Assembly: GCA_021234155.1 (NCBI GenBank)
Contig: JAJEKV010000006.1
Span: forward strand, 186,001-250,000
Length of the DNA stretch: 64,000 bases
Source of the DNA: Isoetes taiwanensis
Taxonomy: Eukaryota > Streptophyta > Lycopodiopsida > Isoetales > Isoetaceae
Direction of reading: 5' to 3'
The position numbers and the translations under genes were made by a program. Shown piece by piece: positions 10,418-21,310 of the stretch. The notes under the pieces were generated by a model. That model made no database searches and was not told the origin of the DNA. It saw only the letters and a list, made by a program, of their open reading frames with translations. The first letter of the stretch is position 1, and every line of letters starts with the position of its first letter.

Positions 10418-11777
10418 TAGCTAAGCACTGGCATGTGCAGCATGTTCAGTCTTCTACATTATATCATATCATGATCACTTTTCTGCATTATATCATGGTA
10501 TTTCCTGTGCTGGCCTTGCGTTTTTGCATTATATCATGGTACTTTCTGTTCTGGCCTTGCTGGTTACATTTGAAAGATATGACATTTCTGATATACATCA
10601 ATATCTTGGTACTTTCTGTTCTGGCCTTGCTGGTTACATTTGGAAGATATGACATTTCTGATATACATCAATATCTTATGCCTTTCATCCAGGCAACTCA
10701 CTGTATATGTTCATTTCTGATATACATCAATATCTTACGCCATTCATACAGTTATGTTTATGTTTGGCGTAGCTTTCTCCAGTGACTTTGCAGGTCATGC
10801 TAGCTACAAAAAACATCTTAGGTTCCTAAGCATTTGGGACAGGTGAATTTTTAAGATTTTGATCTTCCATAAATTGAAGAACAAAAGAGCATGCATGCCC
10901 CATTGAGCTTGAAGCATGCAAACATGTCCTATTCGGCAGCAATGATGGAAAGGCTTGAGTTCTGATGGAGGCATGCCATCTGTTTCTTGAGTCGTTTCTG
11001 ATGCTAGCTACGAAAAGCATCATGGATTCCGAAGCATTTGGGCAGGTCAAACTTTAAGCTTTTGATTTCCCATAAATCATACCATTTGGTTTAATCATGT
11101 TCCTAGAAATTATTGTTGCTCATTCTTGGTTTTCTCCATGTTTACTCGGTGTTGACTGTGAAGGTGAATATGCATTCATGTCTCGCTATTCTTTTGCAAG
11201 CGCAATTGTATGGTCATCTCTGGTTTATACCTTCTTAATTTAGCTAAGCATCGGCATGCACAGTATGTTCAGTTTTCTGCATTATATCATGGTACGTTTC
11301 TGCATTATATCATGGAACTTCTGGCCTTGCTGGTTACATCTGAAAGATATCCAGGCAACATATACATCATTTCTAATGTACATCAATAACTTAGGCCTTT
11401 CATATAGTTATATTTATGTTTGGCCTAGCTTGCTCCTGTGACATAGTGACTTTGCAGGTCATGCTAGCTAGAAAAAGCATCTCAGGTTCCTAAGCATTTG
11501 AGGCAGGTGAATTACTAAGCTTTTGATCTTCCATAAATCATATGAATTTTCAAAGAGCGAACGAGCATGCATGCCCCATTGAGCTTGCAACATGCAAACA
11601 TGTTCCATTCGGCAGCAACAATGGAAAGAATTGAGTTCTAATGGAGGCATGTCGTCTGTTTCTTGGGTCATTTCTGATGCTAGCTACAAAAAACATAACA
11701 AGCTCTGAAGCATTTGGGCAGGTGAAACTTTAAGCTTTTGATTTCCTATAAAACATACGATTTGTTTTAATCATGTT
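10418..11777. repeat. Tandem duplication, unit about 0.66 kb
   Basis: Unit 1 runs from about 10418 to 11110 and unit 2 from about 11240 to 11777; the best aligned points are 664 bp apart. Shared landmarks are CTAAGCA(C/T)(T/C)GGCATG, TTCTGCATTATATCATGGTA, GCAGGTCATGCTAGCTA, GAGCATGCATGCCCCATTG and GTTTTAATCATGTTCCT. Inside unit 1, the stretch 10545-10680 is itself an internal tandem repeat of about 70 bp (CTGGCCTTGCTGGTTACATT). No coding function is evident. The second unit ends just before the Helitron start. Confidence 0.85.
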
Positions 11778-13344
11778 CCTCAGTAGGAAACATCTACTAT
11801 ACAAGCCGGTTTTTTTTGGTACATAAAGTCTGGAGCTTTGCCTGTGTAATTGTTGGCTTTATCTCATAAAGAGGACCCTGGCTTGCTGAAAGGTACATTT
11901 ATTGAAAGGTACTTATAGGCCATTTGCATTTCCATATCACCATCACTTCATATCTTTGCAACAAATTTCAGCTATATTTTGGCCATTTGTTTTAGCAAAA
12001 GCTTGCAATTTAGTGGACAATTTTAGACAATTCAAAGCTGGTCTGCTTAGATACTTGAAGTAGGTGTTTTTGCACAAAAGATACTACTAAGTCTGATGGG
12101 TCAGTTTTGTAGAATACCTGGATTCATGCTGACAGTTATGTACAATGAGCATATGTGTGTAATTGGCCACTTAAGAGGCATCTGTTACAATGCACTATAA
12201 GCTTTGCATGTGTGATTGCAGATTGAGGGGCTTCTATCAGCATCGGCTGCTTTCCACTATAGGCTTTGCATGTGGGATTGAGACTATTTAAGTCTTTCAG
12301 GCACCCATTCTTATAAGTACAAGAACTTTATTGATTGTTCTGGAATATCTTCGGATTGTTGAAGATGATATTGTAGAAAAAAGTTTTTTTGGCATCTGCT
12401 CCTATTTGTGGAGCATATAAATAATTGAAATTGGTTTTACAATAATAAATGCTTCTAATTTACGACATATCTTAAGTCTTATGTCATGTGATTTTAACTA
12501 GGTTGCTAATTATTGGGCTATTAACAGACTTTGGAATTCATGCTAGACAGCTAAGCTCAGGAACTCTCTGGCTACCTCACCTCACAAAAGCAACTTCAAC
12601 AGATTATTCATAGAGTAATCTTCTTGCTTAGCTAAAGTAAGAGCTTTATCTGAAAAGATAAAGGCTTTATCTGATTATGGCAACGAAATTTGCACTTATA
12701 AGTATTGAAGAATTTACTGATGTTATATTGAAGGCCAGAGTCCCTTTGCATTTCTCCTATTGCTTCTATAGTTTGTGTCGTCTAATTAAGTTGTCATGTG
12801 ACTATCGGTTTTGATTTTTGAATCTCGGACCTATTTGCTCATATGTTTGCAATTGAGAAATTCACTATAAGATTCCAATTGTTCAAATATTGCACGTATT
12901 GCTTATAGTTTGTTGGACAATTTAAATATTATAATCCAGTGCAGTTTTCCCATGGGTGCTTTCCCATGTTGCATTCTTAATTGGTGCAATCTTGCAAAAC
13001 ATTGTGGCCAATACTCCATATTCGTTTTTTTAATCCAATATTCATGGGAAACTTGAGTTATATACGTTTTGTCCAGCATAACATATCCAGGTTCTTCGTT
13101 CACTCCTATATAGATATATGTTGTTGATTTTTCTCAACCAGTCTCTTATGCAAGTGTCGTGATTTAAATCCAATAACTCGATATAATACATCATTGTGAC
13201 CATGTTTACTACATGTGCATCCAAACCCTTCATTTGCCATGTTTCCTCTCTTAGAGTTTGCCTCATTATTTTCTATGCTTCTATAATTTCTTACTTGGGG
13301 ATCATGTATTGGACTTTGAGATAGGGATGCATATGGACCAAATG

Positions 13345-13443
13345 ATCCTATTGTTTAAGTTTGGATTTTCCGGTTTGGAGAAAAACTTTTTGAATTTTTC
13401 TTTAGCCAAATTTACTAAGAGTTTGGGATTTTATTGGGGAATG
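13345..13443 (+). repeat. Dispersed ~105-bp repeat, copy 2 (inside the Helitron)
   Basis: Near-identical to 8726-8833. Its position inside the Helitron, while the other copy lies 3 kb outside, suggests capture or independent insertion of the same repeat. Confidence 0.75.
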
Positions 13444-15177
13444 CAGAAGTTGATTTGGAGCTTGCAAAAGCCATATTTGGAACAGAAGCAGCCTTTATGT
13501 TTGCATTTGCTTTTTTGCTCAATTACTATATAACACTATATCGGAATATAATGCAGACAGGAGTCTAATTTTCCACAAATATTTTCATGGAAACAGCAAG
13601 ACTGGACAAAACAACTTTGTACTTAGTTGTTTCTAGAATGCAGATTCCAAGATGAGGTCAAAGACTCTTCAATACCTAAATTTAAATCTCGATTACTTGC
13701 TATAGAAGGGGGTTCTATGCTAGATTTCTATGCTAATTTTGATTCATTTGCTTCACATCAGCGCAGTCACAAGACATGAGCTTCCTTCTATATCTTTATC
13801 TTGAAGCGGTGGTTCAAGGAAGATCTCAGTTATTCCATTCACAGAATATTCAATACGAGTTCTTAGACAATCTGCTCCTTCATATGTGGCTGCTAGGTAA
13901 AAGGAAACAAAGGAGTGTGAAGTAACAACTTCAAGATAAGTTATAACCATATCTATTTCTATGTCTATGTTATCCACTTGATTAAACTGACCCCTAAGCG
14001 GGTATGTTCTGCAGTTTATTGTTGCATTTTCAAAATTTATGCAGAGTTGGCCATCCTTCAGTTTGGTTGTTACATGTTATGCTAATTGTGCTTGCGTTTT
14101 AAGCATTTGCAGGCAACTATATCTTATGTGCTCCCTGTATATGCTAATTATAAATCTATGCAGGAGTTTATAGCTGTAGCTTGGTACATATAGGCCATTG
14201 ACTATATGGTAGGTCTCCAAGTATTTCATGCACAAGTTTGCATTTTTTCAACTATAGAGCACCTGTGCACAGCCATTGCATTCTTTTGTCTAGATTTTTT
14301 ATCATTGATTTCTAATATCATAATTTGACCATGACATGCTCTATAGCTCTTGAAGCAAGAGAAATGTATGGTAAAAAGCATATGTTCTTATTTGAAGTAA
14401 CGTATGAGTATGTTATTTGTAGTAAAGTCGCTTGGAATACAATGTCCTAAAAAATATAACGATTTGTGAAACTCCTGTTATTTGGAAATCAAGTTGTTTT
14501 GCCATTTTATTAAGCTTATACAACAAAACTAGCACTCTGCTTACCAACAAGAAACAATATTGTCCATCAAGCTTATCTACTTCCGTTCTTACAACATGTT
14601 TGTCATCGACCTTAACATCTACCATCCCTCTCAACACAATTACCAACTATTGCTTCGAACATCTCAAGAATTGGTGCTTTTGTTCTTTCATGGTCACACA
14701 AACAGGTTCTAAAACATATATTGTAAGCAATTATTATGTTCAAACTTCAACTTCTAATTGAATTGCAAATGGCCCAAAACCACTTGATTGATTAAGCCAT
14801 TTTTTATAATACACAGAATACTTATCATAAATTGACAACATCCTACACAATCTCATTTCCAAGGCATACAGATCCAATTTATCTACTTATATGAAAACTA
14901 TCATGACCATATTATAAGCTTTTAATCATTGTTAAAATGTTGTTAAACAATTAAGTAGTTCAATCATTTTAGGATATCTCGAATGAGGTTTCATGTATAG
15001 AAAAGAAGTAGATCCTTGCGAGATTCGAGATTGGAATTGCATCGGCTGCCAAATCTTTGCATACCTATGTTGTGGTGCACCTTCAAGTCTACAAATGCCA
15101 ATTCACTCATGGCATCCTTATGACACTATTCTAAAGCCTACTAATGCAAAACCATTCTACAATCCACATTTGCTAAA

Positions 15178-15205
15178 GCCCGGCAATGCCGGGCACCATA
15201 GCTAG
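15178..15205 (+). other. Helitron 3' terminal hairpin and CTAG end
   Basis: A perfect 7-bp stem GCCCGGC/GCCGGGC around the loop AAT, then ACCATAG and CTAG. In Helitrons this structure marks the 3' terminus. Confidence 0.8.
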
Positions 15206-15800
15206 TATTATAATATAACTCCCATAAAGCTATATGGCGAAGAACATCACTAACAACAATACGTTTTATGTTCTTTTATGTCTTTTTGTGTCAACATAGT
15301 ATATTCTTTACATGTAAAGTTGATGCCTGGTTTTGAAAAATATATGAACTTATGTCAATTGCTACAGGCGCCTTGCCATTTTTGGGGGATCGTCTAAGCT
15401 ATGTGACAAACAAACATGTCGCAAATGGTATTTACTTTTTCCTTATTTTACCTTGTTTCCCTTTGAATATTTGATATTCCGTACTAGTAATGAGCCTGGA
15501 GATTCTCAGTACCTCAAGATCATATACTTGTAAAAAGGATTATGTGTTTGCTTCTCATGCATGAGGAATCCCGGTTGACTCTGCTATAAAGATGTAAGTC
15601 TTTTTCATTAGGGAAGCATGTCCATGCCCATATCCTTACAAGAAGGTGTCTAGAGCATCATCTTGATACAGATGTATAGTGGTTGTGGGGCTGTGGATGA
15701 TGCCTGCATACTATTTGCTCATAGAATATCATTTGCTTGCAATTTATCTTAGAATACAAAAAGTAGGTGATGCCTATCAAATGCCTGAGGGTACAAGCTA
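15206..15800. other. No feature seen
   Basis: Flanking sequence between the Helitron end and the PPR remnant; no supported gene. Confidence 0.4.
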
Positions 15801-15822
15801 TCAAATTATTTTATAAAATGCA

Positions 15823-16190
15823 GTTGGAAGGAATAAAGCCAGCTAGGGTTTTAGTAATAAGCATTTTTCTGGATGTGCAATGATAAAGGAGGGTCAAAAA
15901 GTGCACAAACTTATTGATAATAGTATATCCATGTCAAATGTAGTAATTGAAACTTTACTTAACAATATGTACCATAAACGTGGAAGCTTAGACCATGCAT
16001 GGACAATCTTTAAAGAAATCTTTGAAAAGAATGTAGCAACTTGGAATGTTGTGATTGGCGGCTATGCGCAGCAAAAGTATATTGAGAAAGCCTTCCATCT
16101 TTTTTTCAGCTCATTTAGAAGGTATGATGCCAAGTAGCCCTACCTTTACTAATATTCTCTCCACTTGCATGCCAAATTTTCCAAATTCAG
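15823..16190 (+). pseudogene. PPR-protein fragment (PLS type)
   Basis: The frame from 15880 encodes EGQKVHKLIDNSISMSNVVI, then NMYHKRGSLDHAWTIFKEI and KNVATWNVVIGGYAQQ. These are successive pentatricopeptide repeat helices of the P-L-S kind found in organellar RNA-editing factors. The match starts near 15823 (KMQLEGIKPA, followed by stops). It shifts frame after GYAQQKYIEKAFHLF: EGMMPSSPTFTNILSTC continues in the next frame (about 16100-16170). About three repeats remain of a protein that normally has ten or more. It has an in-frame stop near 15880 and a frameshift near 16100, so it is dead. Confidence 0.75.
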
Positions 16191-16265
16191 GAAGAATGGG
16201 GTCAATGAATTCTCTCTGCCTGCTACCAAATTTTCCAAATTCAGGAGGATTGAAGTCAGTGAATT
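16172..16265. repeat. Short tandem duplication (55 bp)
   Basis: The core CCAAATTTTCCAAATTCAGG occurs twice, about 55 bp apart, directly downstream of the PPR fragment. Confidence 0.75.
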
Positions 16266-16269
16266 TATT

Positions 16270-18660
16270 CTGGAACATAACTAATTTTAGACACGATAAC
16301 TTTGGAAGTATCTTATCAGGCAATCATTGTTGTTTTGCACTAACAATTATGTGTAGTCATGGCAGGGACTCCCATCAGTTGAAGTTGTAATCAAGCACCT
16401 TTTGCGTAGTTTGTTATCTATACACATTTGTGTTTTTTCTTGTGAATTGTGATCATTGACGTTGTAATCAAGCATTTCTATATAGCTTGTTTTCTAGTGC
16501 TCACAGGCCTAGGAAATACTGTTTGGTCTTTAATAAGAAATAAAATACCATTGTTTATTTCATTTATGGTCTTTGCATTGTACACAGGATTAAAAAAAAA
16601 AAAGTGTCAAAACCCATGTATGCATCCATATAATGTGTCCATTTTATGTATATTTTAAGAGCTCTAGCGAGGAGCATCCTATTTGCAATCCATCATATTC
16701 CATCTTATTTGCAACATAGCTGAGCAAAAGCAAGTAATATTTTAATATTGGATCCTCAAACGAAAACAAAAAATCTACACTAGATATGGCATTGTAACAA
16801 CCAAACAATCAGCTCCTAAATAATGATTTTTTTTGCTATTATCATGTCAAGGATTAGGCTTCTGCAACTATTGAGTATGATATGTGAACAATATTTCAAT
16901 TAAAGGAATTTTAATTTTAGATTGTGATAAGTTAATTGTCTTAGTGAGTTATTGTCGTTGATTGATTCATAGGCAAAAGCTCGCTTGCCTTAGAAGCAGA
17001 ATTGAATTTTTAATCTAAAATGGCTTCTTGCCTTTAGGGGCGTTCAAATTTAAAATATCTATTGGTTCTATTTTTAGACATCTTTGTGGAAACTGATCAG
17101 AGATTTATCTGCATAGTTTGAAGATATGCAGTCTTTGTGTACCATCCAGATCAAATGCAAACAAGTGACGTTTTCTAATTTAAGTTGAATATTTGTGATG
17201 AAATTGATCTGCATTTATAAGGTTTATTATGGACAGCGCATTTGTTTCCTTTATGTCCTTAAATTGGTGAGGTAACATTTCTTCTATTGACCTTCAAAAC
17301 GAATCCCAAGGCTCAGGTTTTTAAATGGTAATCTGTGGCTAAACAATTTTAGTTAAATTGTGGTCAACATATGATCTTGGTTTTCGAGGATTGGTTTTTA
17401 AATCATGCTCAACCCCAATCATGAAATATAGAATGTTGTTCTACATATACATAATATATGTTAGCAAATATTTGTTACTGTCATATACTTTATTCTAACA
17501 TGAATATATAACTAGATTGGAAAGTAGTTGGAGGAACTATATCTCCAAAACAGCCCATCTCAAAGCTCCAAATTCAATGTCATCTATCTATGTCTAGGCT
17601 TGGTTTCTAATTTTTGATGAACATATATATGAAAATGGAGTAAGGCACGCCATGCAAAACCAAGAAATATTGCTTCCTTAGATCAAGTACAAAGGAAAAA
17701 ACGCCAAGCACGAAGTTGATCTTCAAGTACGAACTTTGCTATAAAAATAACCTTTTACTCATATTTTCAAATGCAATCCAAAACTAAAGAATATCATATA
17801 GATAAAGAATGCATAGAGAAAGAACAGAAAGAACAAACCATCAATAATAATCTAGAAATAATAACAAGCATATGTTTATTATAATAACGACGATTAGGCA
17901 CGTAACCATATTTTCATATGTATAAAATATAAAATTCATCGCATATTATACTCATAATTGCTAAAGCTCAATGCTTGAAAACATATTTTTATCTTGTTTT
18001 ACATGTGTAGTCTAAAGCTAAAGCCTTCTGGTGTGCCTTTTGCTAGTTTTTTTTTTTTTTTTTTTTGAAGAACTGTGTCATCAATATATTAAAAGAATAG
18101 TAATGTTAGCTTCATAAGGATTTTGGCATGACATTATGGAGTCTAATGATCATCCCACTTTGTTTTAATATTTCCCGTTGCTTTATCGGATTTGATGACA
18201 ACAGAAGGAATTCTGATTGATTACATGACAAATTTGAAAAAATGGTTCTCTGCCTTATATTACAGAGCGATTCAAGTTTATATTAATATATGGACTTTAG
18301 CTAATTATCAAAACATGGCTTTTGCTACTAATAACAGGATCTAGATACTTCTATTCATGCGAGAAAGCAAAGCTATGGAAAAATCGCACCACAAGGTTTC
18401 TTTCAAAGTAAAGTGATATCAACTGATACATGGGTTGTGTCATCCACAACTCTGCCCACCTCAAATTATAGCGCCTTCAATAATTATACTTTAGCTGAAG
18501 TAGATTCTTCTATTCTATTGAGAAAAACGTTTATAGTTAGAGATTTGATTACTACAATACCTTCAATAAACACTAGCACAAAGTCCAATTTTGTAATGCA
18601 TGCAGAAGCAAAGTAATGCTTCCAACACATGCATTAACTACGCTTTCAACACACGCATGC
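16270..18660. other. AT-rich intergenic sequence, nothing supported
   Basis: No gene or element termini recognised. Homopolymers occur near 16590 (A) and at 18045-18068 (T). Confidence 0.5.
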
Positions 18661-18666
18661 TAAAGC

Positions 18667-19090
18667 TTATTCAGTTACAATTTGGTCTAGCTTTTTGTCA
18701 ATCAAAGTATCTACACGGCTGACAAAAAATGAAGCAACACTTGCAACACCTGAAAGATCCTGTTGGCCCATTGCCTCCAACCCATCCAAATAAGCATCAA
18801 CTACAGCTTCATATCTCTTCACAGAAAATATAAGCTGCATTGGAGAATCTATTAAGTACTAACAAATCTCACCAAATATCATTGAAAAAAAAATTGTAGA
18901 ATACTTACAATAACATTAACACTAATACCAAGTGCAACTACATCCCTGATTGCGCTTACAGTTGCAGGAATCTTGATGTGAATATTTGGTCTGTTTACTG
19001 TTTTCCACAATCATTTTGCATCTTCAAAAGTTGACCTTGTTTCATGGGCAAGTGTTGGAGAGACCTCAACAGAAACATACCCATCTTCAC
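18667..19090 (-). pseudogene. Transaldolase C-terminal fragment with in-frame stop
   Basis: Transaldolase moves a dihydroxyacetone unit between sugar phosphates in the pentose phosphate pathway, in plastids or cytosol. Exon A (about 19090-18909) encodes GYVSVEVSPTLAHETRST and RPNIHIKIPATVSAIRDVVA; IHIKIPAT holds the Schiff-base lysine. Exon B (18834-18667) encodes [38 protein letters not shown] and a stop. The intron between them has GTAAGT and GCAG ends. A TGA at 19013-19011 replaces the tryptophan expected after EDAK. Everything upstream of the VSVEVSP block is missing, and the C-terminus stops soon after the RVDT block, so this is a pseudogene. Confidence 0.8.
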
Positions 19091-20130
19091 ACATATGACC
19101 ATATTTGACCCTACTTTGCTATATCCAGGCATGCAAGAAATCACCCAAAGGAGCAACCAAAACAATCTTCTAAACATGGAAAAGCAAAGGACATTGAAGC
19201 TATTCCTTGAGATGGATCTAAAAGCATACATGTACACAGGTTTTCCACACATTGCAAGTTCCACAGTAGATCCTCAGCTAATAAACAACACATTCTCCAA
19301 ACCAAATTTGTCAGCATTATAACTCCCATGCTTCATGGCTAGAACTAGCATAGTTTATGGCGAGCTATTAGCAATAGAGGTTATCGGAACTTGGCGGATC
19401 CCCTTACCATAGAGGATATCATCTAAGAAGAGCTCACAGTTGAGAGGAGGAGCAACTGGAGGAGCCGTCCGCTCGTAAATCTGCATGCATCCATAACCCT
19501 AGAGCTGGCTTAAAAGAAGCATTGAATGTCTACACAATAATAGAAATGCATGAGCCATACTGGCGACAGGATTTAACATCATTGGAGCTATTGCAGATAA
19601 TGCAAACAGGGGATATTGTTGCAGCTGATTGCCTGTTCTCGAAATAATTGCCTAAACTAGGTCCTCTGTTGTATCCAACTCCCCTGTTTGCAGCTCCTCC
19701 GCTCGCCAAGCCGCTGAAGTATCTGCGGAAAAACTGGAATCCTTTGTCGAAATAACTGAAATGAAAGTTTGAGAGATAGCATATTATTTTTATCACCACA
19801 TTTGGATCTTCAGGTACGTGTGAAAGCGGCTTCAACGGTCTCTTTTTTCTTTAGGTATGTTTGAACTGCAATTGAACTTATGCTTAATAGTCTTTCCTTC
19901 TCATATTCTAATTGTAGGTTATGGAGACTATGGATAATCAATCATGAGACACATTCTTTGACCAAGAACTTCATATCCCGCGAGACCTTTCTTGATATTC
20001 AGCTCTCATGCCACTTTGTAGTTTTGCTAGTAAGGTACTTACAATGAAACATGCACAGGTATGGCTGTCCCATTGCATTGTACAGGGTCAGATTGTTGTG
20101 AGAATTTTTTCTCCAAAGTGGGCGGCATGG
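19091..20130. other. No confident gene
   Basis: A minus-strand open segment near 19633-19783 (YFDKGFQFFRRYFSGLASGG) looks exon-like, with an upstream TTTCAG acceptor, but I do not recognise it. The rest shows nothing. Confidence 0.35.
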
Positions 20131-20164
20131 TTAGGCACATATAAAACAAGAGAACATTTGGCAA

Positions 20165-20929
20165 GTGCTGGAAAGAAAGGTAGATAATGCAGGAAATGAA
20201 ATCAGGGCTGATCTATGTGATCTAAGTGAAGTAAGTACCAATGACAAGATTGTGGATGCCTTAAAGGACGGTTTCAAGTATGCTCAAGCATTATGTGCTC
20301 AAGTAGGTATTACATGTGATAAAGAAGGCGCAGAAACATGGTGGGAAACACCATGGAAACATGAAGATTATTTTCATCGTGACTACTTCAAGCAGTTAGA
20401 CACTACACAAATTGAAGATGAATCTGATGTTGTTGAGATTGAAGAAGATAATACAAGTATAAGAGACAATAGTGCAAGTGAATCCCATGACATTGTGGCT
20501 GAGATGGAGCTTAGGCACACGTTTGAAGCCATGCTTGATGAGACTAAAAACTCGCATTCCCAAGTAGATAGAACCGTGAAGGTAGACGGTAAACTAGTAT
20601 GCAAGGCCACTTTAGTGAGCCAGCTTAATGGCAATCCTTGGTTGTCAAAAGATAGATTGACAAAAGTTAAACATCATGCTTTTCTTGATGCAAATTCGAA
20701 GGTAGTAAATGCAGCAACTTCACTTGGAATAGGTTCTGATTGTGCAGTTTATTTTGAGAATGATGAGGAGTTAAGCAAAAGAATGCGTGGTGGTGGAAGA
20801 GAGCAGCAGAAGAGCTTGGTTTGTAGCGGGCTTCACGTAGCGGGCTTCACGGCTATGGCCGGGCTATGGCGGTGGATGCAGAGGCAGCCTCCAAAACGCA
20901 GATGTTTTTCCACGACCCCCTTTTTTTAG
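20165..20929 (+). other. Uncharacterised 254-codon open frame, possible exon of a TE or host gene
   Basis: A long open frame starts after a possible acceptor (GGTTAG near 20132) and reads in frame from AHIKQENIWQVLERK. It has an acidic serine-rich middle (IEDESDVVEIEEDN, about residue 85) and a conserved-looking segment ATLVSQLNGNPWLSKDRLTK near residue 150. There is no ATG at the apparent start, so it may be an internal exon. The last ~40 codons run into a GC-rich duplicated motif (GTAGCGGGCTTCAC twice at 20823-20850) and then a dispersed repeat, so the natural C-terminus is probably lost. I do not recognise the family. Confidence 0.35.
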
Positions 20930-21060
20930 GTTGCCCCTAAGGGGGCAAACCCCTTGTTTATGTGGGTTTGTGGCATATTATAGGTATATGCCAGTATATG
21001 CTTGGAATATGCCTATGACTGCTCAAAACCCTTTATTGGCTGTAAACTCTCGGTCGTTTT
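20920..21060 (+). repeat. Dispersed repeat with CCCC(TA)AGGGG palindrome, copy A
   Basis: The sequence GGTTGCCCCTAAGGGGGCAA is followed by CCTTGTTTATGTGGGTTT and the core ATATGCCAGTATATGCTTGG. It is related to an inverted copy at about 32130-32260. In both copies the palindromic centre is kept although its bases differ (CCCCTAAGGGG here, CCCCTAGAGGGG there). Class unknown. Confidence 0.65.
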
Positions 21061-21310
21061 CGTTGTTGGGCAGCCACTCTTGAAACTGGCTAACCGGAGA
21101 GGCCTGCTCTGGGCAACCAGGCATAAGAGTGTGGGATTTAGTATCTGGCCTTCCCATCTCCCATCTGAAGCCCTGCGCCTCTTCTGGAAATTCGTTAGCT
21201 TGCACACGGCAACATTTGCCCACGGCATTAGTGTTGTCCATGGAGAGCTCCTAGTGTATCACTCCCGGAATTATGATTTTTAATTGTGCCGCGTTACCGA
21301 GATTTTAAGG

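Larger units (their letters stand above)
11793..15205 (+). mobile_element. Helitron, non-autonomous, both ends visible
   Basis: The 5' end reads TCTACTATACAAGCC and is preceded by A (11792). The 3' end has a GC-rich hairpin GCCCGGCAATGCCGGGC at 15178-15194, then seven bases, then CTAG (15202-15205), followed by T (15206). Insertion between A and T with a TC start, a subterminal hairpin and a CTRR end is the established Helitron signature. The 3413-bp interior shows no Rep-helicase protein, so it is non-autonomous. It carries copy 2 of the 105-bp repeat at 13345-13443. Open frames such as 13753-13977 (minus) are unassigned, and captured host sequence is possible. Confidence 0.8.

Noticed and set aside
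15880-16390. Functional PPR gene
   Set aside because: Only about three repeats, with an upstream stop and a frame change; too short and broken.
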